Origin: Dorea sp. AF36-15AT
GTDB lineage: Bacteria; Bacillota; Clostridia; Lachnospirales; Lachnospiraceae
NCBI RefSeq assembly: GCF_003477705.1
Contig: NZ_QUDV01000001.1
Location: 310,001-374,000, forward strand
DNA: 64,000 nucleotides
Direction of reading: 5' to 3'
Shown here: in pieces, positions 33,866 to 41,934 of the stretch
Position numbering within the stretch: position 1 is the stretch's first letter
Layout: each line of letters starts with the position of its first letter
Notes under the pieces: model-generated
What the model was told of the DNA's origin: nothing
Seen by the model: the letters and a program-made list of their open reading frames with translations, nothing else
The model's database searches: none
Made by a program: the position numbers and the translations under genes

Positions 33866-35227
33866 ATGCCTGAATACAGAAATGCCACTGCGTCGCTGAA
33901 GGAAAATACAGCCTATGTGAATGAGATTCTTCCGGTGCAGGAGAGCTTTGATATTGTTCAGAGAAATATGATGATCGGAGGCCGGGAGGCAGCATTTTTC
34001 TTTGTGGATGGATTTACGAAAGACGAATCAATGTTGAAGATTATGGATTCTATGATGTCAATTACGGAAGAAGATATGCCAAAGAGTGCAACGGCATTTT
34101 CAAAAAGTCATATCCCATATGTGGAAGTGGATATTCTGGTGGGGTTTGACCAGATATTTCATAATATTTTATCCGGAACAACAGCGCTGTTTATTGATGG
34201 ATACGAAGGCTGCTTTATCATAGATTGCCGTACGTATCCGGCAAGGAGCGTGGATGAGCCGGATAAGGACAAAGCACTTCGCGGATCCAGAGACGGATTT
34301 GTAGAGACGATTGTGTTCAATACTGCACTTATGAGGCGTAGAATCCGGGATCCACATCTGATTATGAAAATGATGGAAGTGGGAGAAAGTACAGGGACGG
34401 ATGTGGCAGTCTGTTATATGGAGGATCGGGTAGATCCGGAACTGTTGAAGAAACTATTGCGTAAAATCAGTCAGATACGGATTGATGCTCTGAGAATGAA
34501 TCAGCAGAGTCTCGCAGAATGTCTGATGAAACGTAAGTGGTATAATCCATTTCCTAAGTTTAAATATACAGAACGTCCGGATACAGCAGCGGCATGTCTG
34601 CTGGAGGGAAAGATTGTAATTATGGTGGATAATTCTCCGTCGGCAATGATTCTTCCAACATCAATCTTCGATATTGTGGAGGAGGCAAATGATTATTATT
34701 TTCCGACCTTAACAGGCGTGTATCTTAAGATTTCCAGAGGGTTAATTGCTTTTATGACGGTATTTCTGACACCTGTGTATCTGCTTTTTATGCAGAATCC
34801 GCGGTGGCTGCCAGAGACATTTGAATTTGTTGCGGTGCGGGATATGGTGAATGTACCGCTTATCTGGCAGCTTTTGATTCTGGAACTGGCTATCGACGGC
34901 CTGCGGCTAGCTGCAATGAATACGCCGAATATGCTAAGTACGCCGTTGAGTGTAATCGCAGGTCTCGTATTGGGAGAATTTTCAGTATCGTCCGGGTGGT
35001 TTAACAGTGAGATTATGCTCGCAATGGCGTTCGTCTCTGTGGCAAATTATACACAGCCAAATTTTGAACTTGGTTATGCACTGAAATTTATGCGTCTGCA
35101 GCTATTGATTTTGACTGCGCTTTTGAACTGGGCAGGATTCGTGCTAGGTGTGCTGGTGGTGGTCGGAAGCATTTGTTTTAATAAGACGCTGACCGGACAC
35201 AGTTATCTGCATATTAGCCGAAATTAG
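33866..35227 (+). CDS. GerA/SpoVAF-family spore germination protein
   Basis: 453 aa from the ATG at 33866 (GGAGGAG at 33854-33860); a GTG at 33860 is in frame but overlaps that site. The N-terminal cytoplasmic half contains the family stretch GSRDGFVETIVFNTALMRRRIRDP. About five to six membrane helices follow from residue 290 on. This is the A-subunit family of germinant receptors; the lack of adjacent B and C subunits and the overall length make it closer to SpoVAF than to a classical GerAA. It implies a spore former. Confidence 0.87.
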   Translation: MPEYRNATASLKENTAYVNEILPVQESFDIVQRNMMIGGREAAFFFVDGFTKDESMLKIMDSMMSITEEDMPKSATAFSKSHIPYVEVDILVGFDQIFHNILSGTTALFIDGYEGCFIIDCRTYPARSVDEPDKDKALRGSRDGFVETIVFNTALMRRRIRDPHLIMKMMEVGESTGTDVAVCYMEDRVDPELLKKLLRKISQIRIDALRMNQQSLAECLMKRKWYNPFPKFKYTERPDTAAACLLEGKIVIMVDNSPSAMILPTSIFDIVEEANDYYFPTLTGVYLKISRGLIAFMTVFLTPVYLLFMQNPRWLPETFEFVAVRDMVNVPLIWQLLILELAIDGLRLAAMNTPNMLSTPLSVIAGLVLGEFSVSSGWFNSEIMLAMAFVSVANYTQPNFELGYALKFMRLQLLILTALLNWAGFVLGVLVVVGSICFNKTLTGHSYLHISRN

Positions 35228-35263
35228 TAAAAAAATGATGTGAAATTTTGGCGTGGGAATCTC

Positions 35264-35291
35264 TTGAATTTGTGGACAGATGGAGTAAAAT
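35264..35291 (+). promoter_or_regulatory. Candidate promoter of degV
   Basis: TTGAAT (35264-35269), 16-base spacer and TAAAAT (35286-35291), about 48 bases before the degV start. Confidence 0.45.
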
Positions 35292-35338
35292 CTTATATGA
35301 TTAGGTCATGAATGACAGAGGGGACGAGGAGGTAGACC

Positions 35339-36202
35339 ATGCGAGATTATATCATTACAGTAAACAGTACCGTTGATACGGGGAAAGAATGGCTGGAAGA
35401 ACGCAATGTGCCGGTGATTCCATTGAAATATACAATAGATGGACAGGAGTATACAGATATGTATGGACTGTCAGACAAAGAATTTTTCCAGAAGCTGAGA
35501 GAGGGTAAGATGTCAGTGACCTCTCAGATCAATCCGGAGGAAGCAAAAGAAATGCTGGAGCCATATGTAAAAGAAGGAAAGGATGTGTTACATCTGGCAT
35601 TTTCATCAGCACTCAGCGGCACTTGTAACAGTATGAAGATTGCTGCGGAAGAATTGCAAGAAGAGTATCCGGAGGCAAAGGTCATAGTAGTGGATACGCT
35701 GTGTGCATGTATGGGAGAGGCGATGCTTCTATATTATGCGTTAAAGCAGAAAGAAGCAGGCAAGACAATTGAAGAAGTGGCACAGTGGGTAGAAGAGAAT
35801 AAACTGCATGTTTGTCATAATGTAACGGTGGATGATCTGTTCCATCTGCACAGAGGAGGGCGCATATCCAAGACAGCGGCAGTGCTTGGAACCATGGTAA
35901 AAGTAAAACCGATCATTCATATGGATGATAATGGTGCGCTGCAGGTAATCGGTAAAGAGCGCGGTCGTAAGAAATCCCTGCATAAGATTGTCGACATGGC
36001 AGTGGAGCGTTCTGAGGGATGGGACAATGAGATCATTATGATCACCCACGGTGATTGCCTGGAAGATGCAGAGTATGTGGCGAAGCTGGTTCGTGAGAAA
36101 ATGGGCATTGAGAATGTATTTATCCATAATATTGGAACGGTTATCGGCAGTCATACCGGTCCGGGTGTAGTAGCTACATTCTGCATGGGAAATAAACGAT
36201 AA
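35339..36202 (+). CDS. DegV family fatty-acid binding protein
   Basis: 287 aa, usual length. N-terminal DYIITVNSTVDTG, then GKMSVTSQINPEE and the lipid-pocket pattern FSSALSGTCNSMKIAAEEL; LHRGGRISKTAAVLGTMVKVKPI and a C-terminal IGSHTGPGVVATFC loop follow. DegV/FakB proteins present a fatty acid to the FakA kinase. GAGGAGG precedes the ATG. No fakA lies nearby. Confidence 0.92.
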   Translation: MRDYIITVNSTVDTGKEWLEERNVPVIPLKYTIDGQEYTDMYGLSDKEFFQKLREGKMSVTSQINPEEAKEMLEPYVKEGKDVLHLAFSSALSGTCNSMKIAAEELQEEYPEAKVIVVDTLCACMGEAMLLYYALKQKEAGKTIEEVAQWVEENKLHVCHNVTVDDLFHLHRGGRISKTAAVLGTMVKVKPIIHMDDNGALQVIGKERGRKKSLHKIVDMAVERSEGWDNEIIMITHGDCLEDAEYVAKLVREKMGIENVFIHNIGTVIGSHTGPGVVATFCMGNKR

Positions 36203-36209
36203 AAAAGTA

Positions 36210-36238
36210 TTGACACAAGAGTAGAAGCGTGGTATATT
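36210..36238 (+). promoter_or_regulatory. Promoter of the infC operon
   Basis: Perfect TTGACA (36210-36215), 17-base spacer and TATATT (36233-36238), about 215 bases before infC. Confidence 0.8.
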
Positions 36239-36245
36239 AATTTTT

Positions 36246-36454
36246 GTGTGAAGAAAAGAAAGTAGAGTATCCGCTCTCACCATAGCACAATCGGGTGACT
36301 ATTGGTTCAATATATTGCATAATATTAATCTTTTGTTTGAAAGGATTTTTATGTGGATAGATGAGTGGATAGTCAGTGACTGTTCACTCATTTTGTATTA
36401 ACAGATAACAGATGCAGAGATGTATCAGACAATCTATCATGGAGGTGTACGACA
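36246..36454 (+). ncRNA. infC-rpmI-rplT leader with attenuator
   Basis: Long 5' leader between promoter and infC. It contains CCGCTCTCACC and CGGGTGACTATTGG near its start and a terminator-like hairpin at 36361-36390 (ATGAGTGG with TCACTCAT and an inner AGTCA/TGACT stem) followed by TTTTG. Such leaders are the site of L20 feedback in Firmicutes. I identify it by position and hairpin; I cannot confirm a match to the L20 leader model. Confidence 0.6.
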
Positions 36455-36961
36455 ATTAGCGATTTAATGATTAACGAGCAGATCAGGGACAGAGAGGTAC
36501 GTGTAGTAAGCGCAGATGGAGAGCAGCTTGGAGTGATGTCTTCAAGAGATGCTATGAAGCTTGCAAGAGAGGCAGAGCTGGATTTGGTTAAGATTGCTCC
36601 TAAGGCACAGCCGCCGGTATGTAAGATTATCGACTACGGCAAGTACAAATACGAACAGAGCCGCAGAGAGAAAGAGGCCAAGAAGAAGCAGAAGACGGTG
36701 GAAGTTAAGGAAGTACGCATGTCACCGAACATCGATGCTAACGATCTGAATACAAAGGTAAATAATGCCAAGAAGTTCATTCTGAAAGGCAATAAGGTTA
36801 AGGTAACTTTGCGTTTCCGCGGAAGAGAGATGGCTCATGTTCAGCAGAGCAAGCACATTTTGGATGATTTTGCAGATATGCTGAAGGATGTTGCACAGGT
36901 TGAGAAGCCGGCCAAACTCGAAGGACGTAATATGAGCATGGTTTTAACCGTAAAACGTTAA
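36455..36961 (+). CDS. infC: Translation initiation factor IF-3
   Basis: 168 aa if started at the ATT at 36455, reading [18 protein letters not shown]. The GGAGGTG site at 36441-36447 lies seven bases before the ATT but 19 before the first ATG (36467), and homologues begin [13 protein letters not shown]. ATT starts are known for infC, where IF-3 limits its own synthesis. N-domain and C-domain are joined by a Lys-rich linker ([19 protein letters not shown]). First gene of the operon with L35 and L20. Confidence 0.93.
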   Translation: MSDLMINEQIRDREVRVVSADGEQLGVMSSRDAMKLAREAELDLVKIAPKAQPPVCKIIDYGKYKYEQSRREKEAKKKQKTVEVKEVRMSPNIDANDLNTKVNNAKKFILKGNKVKVTLRFRGREMAHVQQSKHILDDFADMLKDVAQVEKPAKLEGRNMSMVLTVKR

Positions 36962-36992
36962 AAATAAAAAATACATTAAGGAGGATTTTATC

Positions 36993-37190
36993 ATGCCAAA
37001 AATTAAAACAAATAGAGCCGCTGCTAAGCGATTCAAAAAGACAGGTACAGGAAAATTAAAAAGAAATAAAGCTTACAAGAGCCATATCTTAACCAAGAAG
37101 TCTACAAAGAGAAAAAGAAATCTCAGACAGTCTACAATTACTGATGCAACAAATGTAAAGAACATGAAGAAAGTATTACCATATCTCTAA
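36993..37190 (+). CDS. rpmI: 50S ribosomal protein L35
   Basis: 65 aa, basic, with [21 protein letters not shown] and [15 protein letters not shown], the L35 family sequence. An AAGGAGG site precedes the ATG, and rplT follows after 32 bases. Confidence 0.97.
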   Translation: MPKIKTNRAAAKRFKKTGTGKLKRNKAYKSHILTKKSTKRKRNLRQSTITDATNVKNMKKVLPYL

Positions 37191-37222
37191 GATCTGGTAA
37201 TTGTTGAAGGAGGATATAAGAC

Positions 37223-37579
37223 ATGGCAAGAATTAAAGGCGGATTGAACGCTAAGAAGAAACATAATAGAACCCTGAAACTGGCAAAGGGATACAGAGGA
37301 GCACGTTCTAAGCAGTACAGAGTTGCTAAGCAGTCTGTAATGAGAGCACTTACTTCTTCATATGCAGGAAGAAAGCAGCGCAAACGTCAGATGCGTCAGC
37401 TGTGGATCGCTCGTATCAATGCAGCAGCAAGAATGAATGGTCTGTCATACAGCAAGTTCATGTATGGACTGAAGCTGGCTAATGTTGACATGAACAGAAA
37501 GATGCTTGCAGAGATGGCTGTTAATGATCCGGCTGGATTCGCTGCAGTAGCAGAAGTTGCAAAGAGCAAATTAGCTTAA
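37223..37579 (+). CDS. rplT: 50S ribosomal protein L20
   Basis: 118 aa, full length: [24 protein letters not shown] at the start and [20 protein letters not shown] in the middle. In Firmicutes L20 binds the infC leader and represses the operon. GAAGGAGG precedes the ATG. Confidence 0.97.
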   Translation: MARIKGGLNAKKKHNRTLKLAKGYRGARSKQYRVAKQSVMRALTSSYAGRKQRKRQMRQLWIARINAAARMNGLSYSKFMYGLKLANVDMNRKMLAEMAVNDPAGFAAVAEVAKSKLA

Positions 37580-37621
37580 TTGTAATAAATAATTTAAACT
37601 TTTTAAAAAGTTTTAAAAACA

Positions 37622-37650
37622 TTGACAACCGTTCGGGGATGTGCTATTAT
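37622..37650 (+). promoter_or_regulatory. Promoter of tRNA-Leu copy 1
   Basis: TTGACA (37622-37627), 17-base spacer, TATTAT (37645-37650), about 24 bases before the tRNA. Confidence 0.75.
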
Positions 37651-37673
37651 AATCTTCGGACGGAATAAGTCAT

Positions 37674-37758
37674 GCGGAAGTGTCGGAACTGGCAGACGAG
37701 CAAGACTAAGGATCTTGTGATCAATGCGATCGTGTGGGTTCAAGTCCCATCTTCCGCA
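37674..37758 (+). tRNA. tRNA-Leu, anticodon AAG, copy 1
   Basis: 85 bases. Acceptor GCGGAAG pairs with CTTCCGC, discriminator A. The anticodon stem CAAGA/TCTTG encloses the loop CTAAGGA, giving anticodon AAG; a long variable arm marks class II. T-loop TTCAAGT. The CCA end is not encoded. It reads CTT codons and, if A34 is changed to inosine, other CTN codons. Confidence 0.93.
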
Positions 37759-37761
37759 TAG

Positions 37762-37788
37762 GGCAATCTGAGTAATCAGGTTGCCTTT
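37762..37788 (+). terminator. Terminator after tRNA-Leu copy 1
   Basis: 10-bp stem GGCAATCTGA / TCAGGTTGCC (one wobble) with loop GTAA and TTTT after it; the same hairpin follows copy 2. Confidence 0.8.
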
Positions 37789-37830
37789 TGTTATATTTAC
37801 AAGACGAAACAAGATTTATTCATTTAGGTA

Positions 37831-37859
37831 TTGACATTTATCTATTCATTCGATATAAT
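37831..37859 (+). promoter_or_regulatory. Promoter of tRNA-Leu copy 2
   Basis: TTGACA (37831-37836), 17-base spacer, TATAAT (37854-37859), both perfect. Confidence 0.88.
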
Positions 37860-37871
37860 ATTTAATGTTCA

Positions 37872-37956
37872 GCGGAAGTGTCGGAACTGGCAGACGAGCA
37901 AGACTAAGGATCTTGTGATCAATGCGATCGTGTGGGTTCAAGTCCCATCTTCCGCA
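37872..37956 (+). tRNA. tRNA-Leu, anticodon AAG, copy 2
   Basis: Identical over all 85 bases to the gene at 37674-37758. The promoters differ, but the terminators match, so tRNA plus terminator were duplicated together. Confidence 0.93.
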
Positions 37957-37960
37957 TAAA

Positions 37961-37990
37961 GGCAATCTGAGTAATCAGGTTGCCTTTTTT
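37961..37990 (+). terminator. Terminator after tRNA-Leu copy 2
   Basis: Stem GGCAATCTGA / TCAGGTTGCC with GTAA loop (37961-37984), followed by TTTTTT. Confidence 0.88.
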
Positions 37991-38073
37991 GTATTGCGAC
38001 GAGTCAAAGGCCTAGCTTGCTGAGGACCTTGACGACCGCATACAATCTCGGAATGTGCCTTTTGGCACTTCCG
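37991..38073. repeat. Interspersed hairpin repeat, copy 2
   Basis: Bases 37991-38053 match copy 1 (12906-12968). The inverted repeat is GTCAAAGGCCTAGC with GCTGAGGACCTTGAC. A second hairpin follows directly at 38049-38073 (CGGAATGTGCC, loop TTTT, GGCACTTCCG, one bulged T), absent from copy 1. It starts right after a tRNA terminator, a common landing site for mobile repeats. Confidence 0.7.
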
Positions 38074-38256
38074 ACGATTTGTGCATAAGCCGCAATGCAG
38101 AAATCAAGTTTGCGTGCCACGTACCGGATGAGTGATTTTTCCGTATAAACAATGTTCTCCTACATAACACTTTTACAAACTAAAAAATAAAATTGATAAA
38201 TATGGATTTGAAACGGTAAAATATTGATATAAAATTCAAAATGTAAAAATATAATG
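38074..38256. other. Gene-free stretch before the SorC-type regulator
   Basis: No gene is seen. The first 80 bases may be a further part of the interspersed repeat (no second copy in the window to test this). The rest is AT-rich and leads to the promoter at 38257. Confidence 0.5.
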
Positions 38257-38285
38257 TTGACACATGATGATTCTGCTACTATAAT
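38257..38285 (+). promoter_or_regulatory. Promoter of the SorC-family regulator operon
   Basis: TTGACA (38257-38262), 17-base spacer, TATAAT (38280-38285), both perfect, about 22 bases before the regulator start. Flanking ACATGATGATTCTGC may hold an operator, as such regulators usually control their own operon. Confidence 0.88.
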
Positions 38286-38306
38286 GTGATTGTAGGAGAT
38301 GGAGAC

Positions 38307-39266
38307 ATGAGAAAAAAAGTAGATGATCCACGTCTGATGATCAAGGTATGTGATCTGTATTATAATCAGAATGCTAGCAGACAGGAGATCGGGCAGGAAC
38401 TGGGACTTTCCAGACCGACGATTGCAAGGCTTTTGGATTCGGCAAGAGAACAGGGACTTGTCCGCATTGAAATTCCGGATCTGGATACCATAGCTTACTG
38501 GGAACTGGAGAAAAAACTGGAAGAAAAGTACGGCCTTAGACAAGTACTGGTGGTAGATGGCAGTGATGACAAAGATGCACTGGAGAGTGCGCTTGGAAGT
38601 TCGGCAGCCAGATATTTGCAGTATGCGATCAAGGATGACAGTATTGTAGGTGTATCGATGGGATCTACCCTTCACCACATGGTATCGGCATTACAGAAGG
38701 CTCCGGCAGAGCGGGTAACTTACGTGCCATTAGTAGGTGGCATGGGAAGACTTCGGATGGAACTTCATGCCAACAGTCTGGCGGAGAAGATGTCAAGGTT
38801 GGGAGATGGAACATTTATCCCATTGCACGCACCGGCGAGAGTATCCAGTACACTGGTGCGGGATGAGCTGATGAAGGAAGAGAGCGTGCAGGATGCAGTG
38901 AAGCTGATGAACCGGATTGATGTGGCACTGGTGGGAATCGGTTATCCGAATGAACATTCTGCGATCAAGGCGACAGGTTATTATAAGGAAAATGAGATAG
39001 AGTCGCTAGTGTCGAGAAGGGCTGCCGGGGAGTTGTGTATGCAGTTCTATGATATCGAAGGCCATACTGGGCCGTATGCATCGGATAATGCTGTGATCGG
39101 CATGGATATTCACCGGCTATGTAAAGTGCCCTGTTCCGTTGGTATTGCCGGAGGAAAAGAGAAGTTGTCGGCAATTCAGGGTGCGATCAATGGAAAATAT
39201 ATCAATGTGTTAATAACAGATACGGAGTGCGCCAGAGCACTGTTATCTGATGAGGAGGAAGAATAA
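38307..39266 (+). CDS. SorC/DeoR-family sugar-responsive transcription regulator
   Basis: 319 aa from the ATG at 38307; an in-frame start at 38286 lies at the -10 element and is unlikely. The N-terminal helix-turn-helix is NASRQEIGQELGLSRPTIARLL, and the large C-terminal part is the sugar-phosphate binding domain (DSIVGVSMGSTLHHMV, YVPLVGGMGR, VALVGIGYPNEHS). Such proteins respond to sugar phosphates. Head of a four-gene operon with a dehydrogenase, a phosphatase and an isomerase, which it probably controls. Confidence 0.9.
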   Translation: MRKKVDDPRLMIKVCDLYYNQNASRQEIGQELGLSRPTIARLLDSAREQGLVRIEIPDLDTIAYWELEKKLEEKYGLRQVLVVDGSDDKDALESALGSSAARYLQYAIKDDSIVGVSMGSTLHHMVSALQKAPAERVTYVPLVGGMGRLRMELHANSLAEKMSRLGDGTFIPLHAPARVSSTLVRDELMKEESVQDAVKLMNRIDVALVGIGYPNEHSAIKATGYYKENEIESLVSRRAAGELCMQFYDIEGHTGPYASDNAVIGMDIHRLCKVPCSVGIAGGKEKLSAIQGAINGKYINVLITDTECARALLSDEEEE

Positions 39267-39267
39267 G

Positions 39268-40446
39268 ATGAATGAGATTCTGAACATGACGATCAATGAG
39301 ATGCCGCAGACAGAGTTTGACTGTTCCTGTGGACGCCATCATAATTTCAGTGTCCACGATATGTCTATCCGCAAGGGAGCAATCGAGGATCTTCCAAAGA
39401 TGGCGGAACCATTTAAAGATGGCAAGATTCTGGTAGTGTATGATAATCATACATATGAAGTGGCAGGAAGAAAGGCAGTACAGCTTCTGAAAGACAATGG
39501 TTTCAACATCAAAGAGCTGATGTTTGATACCGGAGACGATATTCTGATCCCGGATGAGAAGACGCTTGGACGTATTCTGCAGGAGCAGGATCTGGATACA
39601 AAGCTGATGATTGCAGTAGGATCCGGTGTTATCAATGATTCGGTCAAATTTGTGACATCCCGTACCGGACTTCCTTATATTATTGTGGCAACAGCGCCAT
39701 CTATGGACGGATACGTGGCAGACGGAGCACCAATCGTATCTCATGGATATAAGTATTCCCCGGTTGCACATCTGACTTATGGATTGATCGGAGATACAGA
39801 CATTCTTCAGACTGCACCACAGGATCTGATCCAGGCTGGTTATGGTGATGTGGTTGGTAAGATTACGGCAATCACAGACTGGGATCTGTCTGTAAAGGCA
39901 AATGGAGATTACCGTTGCGATACCTGTGTGACATTGGTGAAAAGAGCGTTAGATAAGTGCTTTGACAAAGCAGAAGGCTTAAAGAGCAGAGATGCAGAAT
40001 CACTTGGAGCACTTCTGGAAGCACTGACACTGACGGGAGTGGCAATGGCACTGGTTAATATTTCTCGTCCGGCATCCGGAGCAGAGCATATGCTGTCACA
40101 CTTCTGGGAAATGGATTATATTGCGAGAGGTTTGAACCCGAACCATCATGGTATTCAGGTTGGTGTGGCAACTCCTGTAATCGCAAGATTTTATGAAGAA
40201 TTGGCAGACATTCTTCCGGAAGGAACCGGAGAACTGTGTCCGCCTCATGAAGAGATTGAGGCATTGCTTGCCAAAGGAGGAGCACCGATCAGCCCGAAGG
40301 AGATCGGCATCAGCAGAGAGTTATTCCACGAAAGTCTGATGAAGGGATATACGGTCAGACCAAGATATTCCGTACTGCAGTTTGCAAAGGATAAGGGAAG
40401 ACTGGAACAGATTGCAGACAAGATTACAGAAGAGATCTATGGTTAA
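39268..40446 (+). CDS. Glycerol-1-phosphate dehydrogenase-like enzyme (AraM/EgsA family)
   Basis: 392 aa from the ATG at 39268 (GAGGAGGAAG just before, inside the end of the regulator gene). Iron-dependent-alcohol-dehydrogenase fold with the NAD site VGSGVINDSVKF, TAPSMDGYVADGAP, and metal-site histidines in SGAEHMLSHFWEMD and NPNHHGIQVGVA. AraM/EgsA enzymes reduce dihydroxyacetone phosphate to glycerol-1-phosphate. In this operon with an RpiB-like isomerase the true substrate may be another polyol phosphate. Confidence 0.85.
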   Translation: MNEILNMTINEMPQTEFDCSCGRHHNFSVHDMSIRKGAIEDLPKMAEPFKDGKILVVYDNHTYEVAGRKAVQLLKDNGFNIKELMFDTGDDILIPDEKTLGRILQEQDLDTKLMIAVGSGVINDSVKFVTSRTGLPYIIVATAPSMDGYVADGAPIVSHGYKYSPVAHLTYGLIGDTDILQTAPQDLIQAGYGDVVGKITAITDWDLSVKANGDYRCDTCVTLVKRALDKCFDKAEGLKSRDAESLGALLEALTLTGVAMALVNISRPASGAEHMLSHFWEMDYIARGLNPNHHGIQVGVATPVIARFYEELADILPEGTGELCPPHEEIEALLAKGGAPISPKEIGISRELFHESLMKGYTVRPRYSVLQFAKDKGRLEQIADKITEEIYG

Positions 40447-40456
40447 GAGGTGTAGT

Positions 40457-41251
40457 ATGCTGAGTAAAGAAGAAGCCTTAAAAGGTGTGAAATTATTTGT
40501 ACTGGATATGGATGGAACCGTCTATCTGGGAGATCAGCTGATCGAGGGATCGCTGGATTTTATCCGTCAGGTAGAAGCGTCCGATGATATGGACTTTGTG
40601 TTTTTTACCAATAATGCATCTAAGGTGCCATCCGTATATGTCGAGAAGCTTCATAAGATGGGATTGGATGTGGATGAAAACAAGGTCATCACAGCAGGTG
40701 ATGTGTGTGCAGAGTTCCTGAAAGTAAATTATCCGGGAGCAAGAGTGTATCTGAATGGTACACCGGTTCTGGAAGAGAACTGGAAAGAAAAGGGAATCCA
40801 GTTAGTGGAAGAAGACCCGGACGTGGCTGTACAGAGTTTTGATACGACACTGACTTACCACAAACTGGACAGAATTTGTCACTATGTAAGAAATGGTGTG
40901 CCATTTATTGCAACACATATGGATACAAACTGCCCGACCGAGTATGGATTTATGCCGGATTGTGGCGCAATGTGCAGTCTGATCACAGATTCTACCGGAG
41001 TGAAGCCGAGATTCCTTGGCAAGCCTTGGAAAGAAACGGTCGATATGGTAGCCGAGATTACCGGATATCAGCCATCTGAGATGGCATTTGTTGGTGACAG
41101 ACTTTACACAGATGTGGCAACCGGTGTTAATAATGGAGCGAAAGGCTTCCTGGTACTGACCGGAGAGGCAGATATGCAGACGGTGGCAGAATCGGATGTA
41201 GAACCGACCTGCATTTACGAATCACTGAAAGAAATGAAAACATATTTATAA
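40457..41251 (+). CDS. HAD-IIA (NagD-like) phosphatase
   Basis: 264 aa from the ATG at 40457. Motif I LDMDGTVYLGD, motif II FFTNNASK, and motif IV MAFVGDRLYTDVATGVNNGA; the C2 cap between them is typical of NagD/glycolate-phosphate phosphatases. Lys of motif III is in LGKPWKETV. It probably dephosphorylates a small sugar or polyol phosphate made or drained by its neighbours. It lies ten bases after the dehydrogenase. Confidence 0.88.
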   Translation: MLSKEEALKGVKLFVLDMDGTVYLGDQLIEGSLDFIRQVEASDDMDFVFFTNNASKVPSVYVEKLHKMGLDVDENKVITAGDVCAEFLKVNYPGARVYLNGTPVLEENWKEKGIQLVEEDPDVAVQSFDTTLTYHKLDRICHYVRNGVPFIATHMDTNCPTEYGFMPDCGAMCSLITDSTGVKPRFLGKPWKETVDMVAEITGYQPSEMAFVGDRLYTDVATGVNNGAKGFLVLTGEADMQTVAESDVEPTCIYESLKEMKTYL

Positions 41252-41291
41252 TGCCAGAGTAAGATAAAGACATATAAGGAGGACGAAACTT

Positions 41292-41729
41292 ATGAAAATC
41301 GCATTTGGATGTGACCCTAACGCAACAGAATTTAAACTTCAGTTAATGGACTATGTAAAAGGACTGGGACATGAAGTGGCAGATTTCGGAAGTGATGATC
41401 CGATTTATGCGAACACAGCTATTGAAGTTGCACAGGCAGTTGCCGGTGGTAAATACGACAGAGGTATCGTAGTATGCGGAACCGGAATCGGAGTATCAAT
41501 TGCAGCTAACAAAGTAAAAGGTGCTTACGCAGCATGTATTCATGATGTGTATCAGGCACAGCGTGCGGAGCTTTCTAACCATGCCAATATTATCACTATG
41601 GGATCACAGGTTATTGGAATCCAGCTTGCAAAAGAACTGGTAAAAGAGTATCTGTCTGTAGAATGGGATCCAAACTGCAGATCTGTGGACAAGGTTCAGA
41701 GAATCGTTGATTTTGAAAACGAACAGTAA
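41292..41729 (+). CDS. RpiB/LacAB-family sugar-phosphate isomerase
   Basis: 145 aa. The fold and active-site Cys are clear (GIVVCGTGIGVSIAANKVKGAYAA), as is SNHANIITMGSQVIG. The N-terminus is KIAFGCDPNATEF, where ribose-5-phosphate isomerase B has a GSDHAG-type motif. The changed loop suggests a different substrate from ribose 5-phosphate; four-carbon sugar phosphates are handled by some members. It ends the SorC operon and is followed by a terminator. Confidence 0.82.
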   Translation: MKIAFGCDPNATEFKLQLMDYVKGLGHEVADFGSDDPIYANTAIEVAQAVAGGKYDRGIVVCGTGIGVSIAANKVKGAYAACIHDVYQAQRAELSNHANIITMGSQVIGIQLAKELVKEYLSVEWDPNCRSVDKVQRIVDFENEQ

Positions 41730-41732
41730 AAA

Positions 41733-41835
41733 TATATCAGATGGGAGTCAATTCCCCAGCTGATATAGCCTCCGGCAGGATTGCAGAGGTGCGCAGTAGA
41801 AGTATGTCATGCAATTGCATGACGCGCACCTCGCG
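41733..41835. repeat. Nested inverted repeats after the isomerase gene
   Basis: TATATCAG (from 41733) mirrors CTGATATA (to 41767). Next, GAGGTGCGC (41786-41794) pairs with GCGCACCTC (41824-41832) around an 18-base perfect palindrome GTCATGCAATTGCATGAC (41806-41823). No gene is seen here. Confidence 0.75.
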
Positions 41836-41836
41836 G

Positions 41837-41902
41837 CAAGAATGCCGAGGCATTCTTGAAAATAGGAGAGTCGGGGATTTTAAAGTCTCTGACTCTTTTT
41901 TG
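41837..41902 (+). terminator. Hairpin plus terminator of the SorC operon
   Basis: A small hairpin CAAGAATG/CATTCTTG (41837-41858) is followed by a 13-bp stem with three wobbles (41867-41879 with 41884-41896) closing on TTAA and a run of T. The latter has the form of a Rho-independent terminator. Confidence 0.75.
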
Positions 41903-41928
41903 ACATTTTTCATAAAGATATGTAATAT
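41900..41928 (+). promoter_or_regulatory. Promoter of the dgt leader
   Basis: TTGACA (41900-41905), 17-base spacer, TAATAT (41923-41928), beginning within the T-run of the preceding terminator. Transcription would start near 41935, 270 bases before dgt. Confidence 0.72.
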
Positions 41929-41934
41929 GATATA

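Noticed and set aside
37595..37620. AT-only hairpin (AAACTTTTT/AAAAAGTTT) after rplT as terminator
   Set aside because: Stem has almost no GC pairs; stability is doubtful, so not listed.
38160..38678. 172-residue open frame on - across the regulator promoter
   Set aside because: It overlaps the SorC-type promoter and helix-turn-helix coding region; composition is that of a reverse-strand shadow.
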